DNA of 32,661 nucleotides from Balneolales bacterium (lineage in GTDB: Bacteria > Bacteroidota > Rhodothermia > Balneolales > Natronogracilivirgulaceae): positions 1 through 32,661 of the forward strand of contig SLJN01000171.1 of the NCBI GenBank assembly GCA_007135115.1, written 5' to 3'. A program made the translations under genes and the position numbers. The notes under the pieces are model-generated. The model was not told the origin of the DNA and did not search any database. It saw only the letters and a list, made by a program, of their open reading frames with translations. Below, piece after piece: positions 24,717 to 30,586 of the stretch. Within the stretch, counting starts at the first letter, position 1, and each line of letters starts with the position of its first letter.

Positions 24717-25250
24717 TTATTCTAATGTGACATAGGGCCGGATGTTTTCAAGGCGGGCTTCTCCAATACCACGGACATTGCGCAGATCTGAAATCTCCTC
24801 AAAAGGACCGTTTTCTTCGCGGTATTCCACTATTCGTTCTGCGATGGCCGCTCCTACACCCGGCAATTCCTGAAGGCGGGTGGCATCTGCGGTATTGACG
24901 TTGATGGTATCGCGTTCCGACTCGGTGGTATCAGCGGAAACTTCCGCAGCCTTGCTACCGGCATTTGACTGTTTTGCTAACGCATCCTCGCCTGCGTTAG
25001 TGCCGCTTTCCGGAGGGGCTTGCGGATAATGCTGCGCTGCAATGAGGGAATCTTCGCGAAGTGCCTGTTCGCTAAGCTCTTTGAATTTGTCTTCGTAGTA
25101 AGCATAGAAATCATCGTCATACCCGGAGGGCTTTTCAAGTTGATGAAGCCCGCTAATCACAAACAGAATAGTAATCAATGTTATCATAGTACGCCTCTCT
25201 TTTACGGTTATTTGGAGACTTTCAAGCCAGAAAAAAAGCTTTCTCTTCAT
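24717..25250 (-). CDS. ComEA-like helix-hairpin-helix protein
   Basis: The 177-aa protein has an N-terminal membrane anchor (about residues 22-37, after WLESLQITVKERR), a low-complexity acidic/Ala linker with Gln, Ser and Thr, and a C-terminal double helix-hairpin-helix domain. The domain reads INVNTADATRLQELPGVG, then AAIAERIVEYREENGPFEEI and RGIGEARLENIRPYVTL, the classic ComEA pattern that binds double-stranded DNA during uptake. I keep the ATG at 25250, since the LQ...ERR lead is common in Bacteroidota relatives; ATG 25187 is the alternative. porX starts 11 nt later on the same strand. comEC lies 5.3 kb away, so competence-like DNA uptake genes are present but not in one operon. Confidence 0.87.
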   Translation of the reverse strand: MKRKLFFWLESLQITVKERRTMITLITILFVISGLHQLEKPSGYDDDFYAYYEDKFKELSEQALREDSLIAAQHYPQAPPESGTNAGEDALAKQSNAGSKAAEVSADTTESERDTINVNTADATRLQELPGVGAAIAERIVEYREENGPFEEISDLRNVRGIGEARLENIRPYVTLE

Positions 25251-25349
25251 AGTTTACACATCCTGATACTCTCTTACCTAAAATCAGAATTTCTAAGGAA
25301 TATACTTAAAGAGCAGCATCACAGGTAAACCTTACACCCGTAATATTTT

Positions 25350-26546
25350 TTAAGGATTGGCCCGGTCTGCTCGTTTTCGCAATAACATGCTGGTGTTGAA
25401 GGAGTCTCCGTCTCTCATTACATCAATGTCAATAGAGTCGCCATGGCTGTATTGGTTGAATAACGCCTGGGTATGAGCATTACCCAGCAAACGCTGGTTA
25501 TCAACGCGCAACAGAACATCCCCCGGTAAAATGCCGCATTCGTAGGCGGGACCATCTTTATTTACGCTGAGTACCAGGAGCCCGTGATCTACATCCAGAT
25601 TGTACCTTTCGGCGACTTCGTTGGTAACAGGCACGGTTTCAAAACCAGGGTCAAAATCATGAACAATACTGCCGCCTTTTTTAAAAGCTTCAATGAGCGG
25701 TTTGATTCTGTTGCTTGGTATTGCAAACCCAAGACCAGGCTGAATTTGTGAGCGCTGACCTGTTTGAATCAGCGTATTGATGCCCAGGACTTTACCATTG
25801 GCATCAACCAGCGGGCCGCCGGCATTTGCCGGATTGATGGTGGCATCCGTCTGAATCATATCCAAATAGTAGCGATTACTTCGCGGGTCATGGCGAAGAC
25901 TTCGGTTTGATGCACTTACGACACCAACCGTCACTGTGGGCTTCCCGTCTTCATACATTCCCGTCGGATTACCGATTGCAATGACCCATTCGCCGATTTG
26001 AAGGGAATCGGAATCGGCAAATTCGACAAAATTAAAGGTGGTGTCGGCGTCAATTTTCAGCAGTGCAATGTCGGTTTGCATATCGGCATCAACCAGCGTT
26101 GCCGAAAATAGCTCACCGTCGTGAAGAGACACTTTAATTTTTTCTGAACCGTGGCTGCTGATATGCTCGTTGGTCAACACATACCCATCATCAGAGACGA
26201 TAAAGCCGGATCCAATGGTAGTATATTCCTGAGGTTGCCCCGGGTTATAGAAAAAACCTTCAAATAAATCAAACTCAAGGCTGCCGCGCCCTCCGGTTAA
26301 CTGTGTAGTTTTGATACCAACGACGGCTTTTGAAGACCGCTCAACGGCTGTTGTGATGGCTGTACTGCGAGAATGTTCGATATTGTTTCCCGCTTCATTC
26401 TGATTGGCTCGTTGCGAGGGGTTATCCTGGCGTTCATACTCCAATCCGTCACAGCTGATAAGTATAAATAAACTCAGCATCACACCCCCCACGCCGGAGA
26501 TCATACCCCGCACGGAAGCGATTATATTTGGTGCTGATTTATTCAT
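25350..26546 (-). CDS. HtrA/DegP-like lipoprotein with PDZ domain, catalytic Ser replaced by Ala
   Basis: The 398-aa protein has the order of an HtrA-type trypsin-like protease plus one PDZ domain. The lipoprotein signal ends at ILISC (Cys32). The protease domain covers about 65-285, with His128 in LTNEHISSHG and Asp159 in TDIALLKID in the expected places. The serine motif, normally GNSGGPL, reads ANAGGPL (240-246): position 242 is Ala (codon GCC), so the nucleophile is missing and the protein cannot be a normal serine protease. The rest of that region (TDATINP...GKVLGINT) is well conserved, as is the PDZ domain (about 300-390). The frame is intact, so this is probably a working pseudoprotease with a chaperone, sensor or scaffold role. 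It starts 11 nt after nrnA. Confidence 0.9.
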   Translation of the reverse strand: MNKSAPNIIASVRGMISGVGGVMLSLFILISCDGLEYERQDNPSQRANQNEAGNNIEHSRSTAITTAVERSSKAVVGIKTTQLTGGRGSLEFDLFEGFFYNPGQPQEYTTIGSGFIVSDDGYVLTNEHISSHGSEKIKVSLHDGELFSATLVDADMQTDIALLKIDADTTFNFVEFADSDSLQIGEWVIAIGNPTGMYEDGKPTVTVGVVSASNRSLRHDPRSNRYYLDMIQTDATINPANAGGPLVDANGKVLGINTLIQTGQRSQIQPGLGFAIPSNRIKPLIEAFKKGGSIVHDFDPGFETVPVTNEVAERYNLDVDHGLLVLSVNKDGPAYECGILPGDVLLRVDNQRLLGNAHTQALFNQYSHGDSIDIDVMRDGDSFNTSMLLRKRADRANP

Positions 26547-26557
26547 ATCTATTCAAA

Positions 26558-27523
26558 TCAATTAAGCTGTTTTGAAGCCTGATCCACAACATCTTTTACA
26601 GCCTGTTCAATCGGTCCGTCGTGCCATCCCCCGGCTGCTTTCTGATGTCCGCCACCCTCAAAATTACGGGCTAATTTATTCACGTCTAATGATGATTTTG
26701 ACCGTAAACTTAATTTGATCCTGCCATCTTTCTCACAAAGTAAAAAAGCCGCTTTGGTCTGTTTAAGACTGAGAGGATAAGCGACAAATCCTTCGAGATC
26801 AGCATAGGTGCATCCTGCCTCGTCCAGCGTTGCTTGAGTAACGCTCATCGTGGCAAGCTGATTGCTGTTAAACAGTTCAATCTTTTTTAGCGCCGCCCCC
26901 AACAACTTAAGGTGACGGATTTCATTATTGTCGTAAATGGCTTCGTGAATTTCTGGCGGCGAAAACCCACCGGATTCAAGCAAATCCGCTACAATGCGAT
27001 GAGTCTGCGGGCGAACCGAATCGAAGCGCAGCGATCCGGTATCGGTAATGATGCCGGCATACAGAGCTTTCGCCATTTCGGCAGTTACTGCCGATGAATC
27101 ATGCTCACAAATCAAATCATAAACCAGCTCGGCGGTGGATCCGATATCCGGTCTGGAAATACCATCATCAAACTCCATTTCAGGGTCCGGGTGATGATCA
27201 ATCATATAACACGGTCGCCCGGAGCTACCGAGCTGTGCAGCAACTTCTCCGAAACGGTCGAGTTTATTCCCGTCCAGGAAGACATAAGCCTCGCATTGAT
27301 TCACCACATTTGCGTCGGGCTGCTGAACAGGAAAGAAGGGCTCCATCCACTTGAGGTTATCCGGAAACGGGTCGGGGTTGAATGCAAAAATATTCTTGCC
27401 CATATTTTTCAGCCAAATACTTAAGGCAACCTGTGACCCAAGTGCGTCTCCATCAGGTCGTGCATGTGAAAAAACCCCTATCGTTTGGTGAGCTTTAAGT
27501 GCTTTTAGAAGCCTCGAATTCAT
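26558..27523 (-). CDS. nrnA: DHH/DHHA1 phosphoesterase, NrnA-like oligoribonuclease/pAp phosphatase
   Basis: NrnA degrades short RNA oligonucleotides (nanoRNA) from the ends and dephosphorylates pAp. I start it at ATG 27523 (321 aa); the frame also has a TTG one codon earlier. The DHH motifs are clear: SHARPDGDALGS near residue 20 (metal-binding His and two Asp), FLDGNKLDRF, YMIDHHPD and DIGSTAELVYDLI. The DHHA1 C-terminal domain has LSLRSKSSLDVNKLARNF and GGGHQKAAGG. Length and domain order fit the bifunctional NrnA group. It leads a same-strand run with the HtrA-like gene (11 nt), the ComEA-like gene and porX. The upstream gap to the divergent lhgO contains a small hairpin. Secure as a DHH enzyme; the exact substrate is inferred. 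Confidence 0.92.
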   Translation of the reverse strand: MNSRLLKALKAHQTIGVFSHARPDGDALGSQVALSIWLKNMGKNIFAFNPDPFPDNLKWMEPFFPVQQPDANVVNQCEAYVFLDGNKLDRFGEVAAQLGSSGRPCYMIDHHPDPEMEFDDGISRPDIGSTAELVYDLICEHDSSAVTAEMAKALYAGIITDTGSLRFDSVRPQTHRIVADLLESGGFSPPEIHEAIYDNNEIRHLKLLGAALKKIELFNSNQLATMSVTQATLDEAGCTYADLEGFVAYPLSLKQTKAAFLLCEKDGRIKLSLRSKSSLDVNKLARNFEGGGHQKAAGGWHDGPIEQAVKDVVDQASKQLN

Positions 27524-27559
27524 CAATCCGTTTTAAGTGAAAATCATGTTATACCAATC

Positions 27560-27576
27560 AACCGGATGACCCGGTT
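27560..27576. other. Hairpin in the nrnA-lhgO divergent gap
   Basis: AACCGG and CCGGTT pair around ATGAC, 37 nt upstream of nrnA. It nearly repeats the stem at 22368-22386, so the two may be copies of one small element. No T-run follows. Confidence 0.35.
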
Positions 27577-27714
27577 AAATTTATTACGTTTACGCCTGCA
27601 ATCAGGAATTAGTACACATCAACGGTTTGTACAGGTGCTGTTTGGATTCAGGTTATGTATCTTGTTTCTTCTGATAAGGCTTTTTAAAAATTCAATAAAC
27701 CCGGAGCGTCACTT

Positions 27715-28950
27715 ATTTCCTCCACAAGTACTGACATAACCATTATCGGTGCCGGAATCGTTGGGCTGGCTACAGCCCGGCATTTGCAGAAGCTGCATCC
27801 CGATTGCAGGTTGACCATTCTGGAAAAAGCCCCGCAAGTGGGTTTTCACCAAAGCGGACACAACTCCGGCGTAATTCATTCGGGCATTTATTACCGGCCG
27901 GGTAGTATGAAAGCCAATTACTGCCGGGAAGGGAAACAACAACTGGTCGAGTTTTGCAAAAAGCATAACCTGCCCTATGAAATGTGCGGGAAAGTGATTG
28001 TCGCTACGGATACCTCCCAACTGCATCAACTCAAACAGTTGTATGAAAGAGGGCTGACCAACAGCATTGAAGATATCCGGATCATTGACGACGAGCAGCT
28101 GCGAGAAATCGAGCCGTATTGTCGTGGTATTGCGGCCATTAAAGTGGGCTCTGCCGGAATTGTGAACTTCCAGTCCGTTTGCCGCAAACTGGCAGAACTT
28201 ATCCGGGAAGATGGCGGCAATATTATTCTGAACGAAGAACTGATGGCGGTTCGGACAGAGGATGATCATTTCAACATTTCCACGACAACCTCGACATTCA
28301 CCACACGAAGCCTGATCAATTGCGGTGGCTTGCAAGCTGACCGAATTGCGAAAATGGCCGGTCATAAGCCGGATTTAAAAATCATTCCATTCAGAGGCGA
28401 GTATTATAAGCTGAAGGATGACGCACGATCAAAAGTTAACGGACTGATTTACCCGCTGCCGGATGAAAATTTTCCTTTTTTAGGAGTGCATTGTACCAAA
28501 ACCGTTCACGGGGAGGTGGAATGCGGTCCGAATGCCGTCTTATCGCTAGCGCGTGAGTCCTATTCCAAATGGGGTTTCCGCTTTTCCGATAGCTGGGATA
28601 CCTTTACCTACAAAGGGTTTCAAAAGCTTGCTTCTCAATACTGGAAAATCGGAATGGAAGAGATGAAGCGGTCCTATTCAAAAAAATCATTTACGAAAGC
28701 CATCCAGGAGTTGATCCCTGAAATCGTTTCCGAAGACTTGATACCGCATACCCCTGGAATCCGAGCCACAGCCATAAGTCCGGATGGGAAAATGCTGGAT
28801 GACTTTGAGTTTATCTCCTCGGAGAATCAACTTCATGTCTTGAGTGCGCCGAGCCCGGCGGCGACTTCTTCATTAAAACTGGGTGAAGAAATCGCCCGAA
28901 AAGCACTCCGGGAATTTAATTTTGAAAGTATTAAGCAAGAAGCCAGCTGA
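27715..28950 (+). CDS. lhgO: L-2-hydroxyglutarate oxidase, apparent ATT start
   Basis: LhgO oxidises L-2-hydroxyglutarate to 2-oxoglutarate with FAD and passes electrons to the membrane quinone pool. Family motifs are clear and match E. coli LhgO: HQSGHNSGVIHSGIYYRPGS, PFRGEYYKL, FLGVHCTKT, VECGPNAV, and GIRATAISPDGKMLDDF near the end. The usual first start codon, TTG at 27784, would cut off the FAD-binding Rossmann motif DITIIGAGIVGLATA, which is encoded in frame just upstream. In the open stretch between the stop at 27685 and this motif there is no ATG, GTG or TTG. ATT at 27715 has GGAG 8 nt before it and gives 411 aa (E. coli LhgO has 422), so I use it. ATT starts are rare but known. A frameshift or sequence error near 27690 is the alternative. 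Confidence 0.88.
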   Translation: MSSTSTDITIIGAGIVGLATARHLQKLHPDCRLTILEKAPQVGFHQSGHNSGVIHSGIYYRPGSMKANYCREGKQQLVEFCKKHNLPYEMCGKVIVATDTSQLHQLKQLYERGLTNSIEDIRIIDDEQLREIEPYCRGIAAIKVGSAGIVNFQSVCRKLAELIREDGGNIILNEELMAVRTEDDHFNISTTTSTFTTRSLINCGGLQADRIAKMAGHKPDLKIIPFRGEYYKLKDDARSKVNGLIYPLPDENFPFLGVHCTKTVHGEVECGPNAVLSLARESYSKWGFRFSDSWDTFTYKGFQKLASQYWKIGMEEMKRSYSKKSFTKAIQELIPEIVSEDLIPHTPGIRATAISPDGKMLDDFEFISSENQLHVLSAPSPAATSSLKLGEEIARKALREFNFESIKQEAS

Positions 28951-28983
28951 ACTCAGCTATCGGCGATTTGTTGATTACCACAT

Positions 28984-30252
28984 TTATCCGCCAACGCCAC
29001 CGACATCGTTTTGCGGCGAGCCTTTTCTAAGCGTGATGAGTGTGATTTCTGGTCGAACAATCCGAATGGGAACTCCAACCATACCCACGCCTACATTCAC
29101 ATACATCTTACGGTTCTCTCTTGTGAACAAGCCCTTGGTATAATCGTGAAATAAGGATACCGGATAAATCGGAATCCCCATGAATCGACCGCCAATCTGA
29201 CCGCCATGTGTATGTCCGGCGAGGGTCAGGTCAACCTGTTCAATCCCGTTGAAATCGAAAACATTGGGCCGGTGAGATAGTAGTAGTTTGAAATGATCCG
29301 GATCAGAGCCCTCAAGCGCGCGATCCAGACGAGCAAAATTGCGCGAGCCGCTTCCTGCATCATCCACCCCGAGAATATCCAACGGCTCTCCGTTGATCAT
29401 GAGGTGATTGCGACTGTTATTAAGCATCGGAATGTTGCGCTGCCGAACAGCCGCTGATACTGCTGAACCCGAAGCATAGTGGTCGTGATTTCCAAGGCAC
29501 CCGAAAACCCCATACTCCGACTTCAACATCGGAAGTGTGTTATAAATACTCGAAATCTCAGAAGTAGAGGTATCTACAAGGTCACCCGTTAATGAGACAA
29601 TTTCCGGATTCAGTGAATTGCTAATCTCAAAAATTTCGCTGATTTGCCGCTCCGTCATATAAATACCGGAATGCAGGTCACTGATCTGAACAATTTTGAG
29701 TCCGTCAAGACCGGTTGGCAAGTCCGGAAAAAAAAGCTCCGGACGCGTTATATTGTAATCTCTTGAGGTCGCTGCTGATGAACTCATCGTAACAATGAAG
29801 GGAGAGGCAACGGCAATCGAGCCCGCCGTCTTCAAGAACTTGCGGCGGCCGGGATCAAAGTGTTGAGCATCCTGTTTTTCCTGTTGATGATCTTTGAATT
29901 TCTCCATCAACAGCTTTATCCCTTTTATGCTGTAGCGAACGCCATCTGTTATGAGAAGTGCGGCAAAAGCAAGGGTTATGCCTGCGAAGAAAACTCCGCC
30001 GGGATAGATGATCAGCGACTGCGTAAATAAATTATCGTAAAACCCGAATTCTGTTGTTATAAACCTGAAACTGAAAATCAGGTTGGCGAAAAGCATGAAA
30101 ATAAGTCCGGCCCTCAGCCAGCTTAATTGGCGCTCCTTTTCCACTGAGCTTTTCACCCAACTGACATAAAACCGCCCCACATACCACTGCATGATGCCAA
30201 ACAGCAGAAACAGAAACGAAAAGTAAATTATAGTTTGTAGTACACCTAACAT
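28984..30252 (-). CDS. Membrane-anchored metallophosphoesterase with internal Tat motif
   Basis: This 422-aa protein belongs to the calcineurin-like metallophosphoesterases of the YkuE/YaeI kind. The catalytic domain (about 180-420) has every metal-binding motif: ISDLHSG (Asp192, His194), LTGDLVD (Asp224), GCLGNHDHY (Asn255, His256), LLSHRPNVFD and LAGHTHGGQ. The N-terminal 115 residues hold three hydrophobic segments (about 4-22, 46-66 and 80-103). After them comes GRRKFLKTAG (135-144) followed by a hydrophobic stretch, which matches a twin-arginine signal. So the C-terminal domain may be moved across the membrane by Tat after Sec-dependent insertion of the first part. The start at ATG 30252 is the only sensible one. 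It converges with lhgO, with 33 nt between stops. The substrate is unknown (relatives act on lipid or nucleotide phosphodiesters). Confidence 0.9.
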   Translation of the reverse strand: MLGVLQTIIYFSFLFLLFGIMQWYVGRFYVSWVKSSVEKERQLSWLRAGLIFMLFANLIFSFRFITTEFGFYDNLFTQSLIIYPGGVFFAGITLAFAALLITDGVRYSIKGIKLLMEKFKDHQQEKQDAQHFDPGRRKFLKTAGSIAVASPFIVTMSSSAATSRDYNITRPELFFPDLPTGLDGLKIVQISDLHSGIYMTERQISEIFEISNSLNPEIVSLTGDLVDTSTSEISSIYNTLPMLKSEYGVFGCLGNHDHYASGSAVSAAVRQRNIPMLNNSRNHLMINGEPLDILGVDDAGSGSRNFARLDRALEGSDPDHFKLLLSHRPNVFDFNGIEQVDLTLAGHTHGGQIGGRFMGIPIYPVSLFHDYTKGLFTRENRKMYVNVGVGMVGVPIRIVRPEITLITLRKGSPQNDVGGVGG

Positions 30253-30586
30253 CGATAGATAACCTTATACAACTATGGCAGTACCAACTTTAACCTTTTA
30301 AAATTTTAATTCGTTTATTGCAAAACCTTCCGGACAATAGAGGCACTGCGCGATATCATCCTGCGAAATCGGTTTAATTTCACTTTGTCTTGCTATTATT
30401 ATCCTTTCAGTTTTTCGCAATTGCTGAAAATCATTTTTGATAAAATGCCTAATCGGTTTTAGCAGAACCTATTTTACCGTTCACCGAGTCAGATTTTTAA
30501 TTCAGTATTTCCAATACGAAGCACTGAATTAACGTGTTCACCCCCTTTTGGTACATATATAAAAAGTTATTTATTAATAAAAAACT
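30253..30586. other. Non-coding stretch between the comEC end and the metallophosphoesterase start
   Basis: 334 nt of AT-rich DNA. The right end carries an AT-rich hairpin (see terminator entry). I see no gene, tRNA or repeat. A promoter for the metallophosphoesterase must lie here, but no TTTG-TAnnTTTG pair at normal spacing was found. Confidence 0.5.
30561..30586 (-). terminator. Possible AT-rich terminator after comEC
   Basis: AGTT-A-TTTATT and AATAAA-A-AACT (30565-30586) can form a stem with one A-A mismatch, followed on the minus strand by five T. It starts at the comEC stop codon. The stem is almost free of G-C pairs, so it is weak. Confidence 0.35.

Noticed and set aside
27655-27687. 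ATG at 27655 as the lhgO start
   Set aside because: It is in the right frame, but a TAA at 27685 stops it after ten codons; it would need a frameshift or stop readthrough.
27709-28365. 218-codon minus-strand frame antisense to lhgO
   Set aside because: No recognisable protein features; lhgO on the plus strand has full family motifs.
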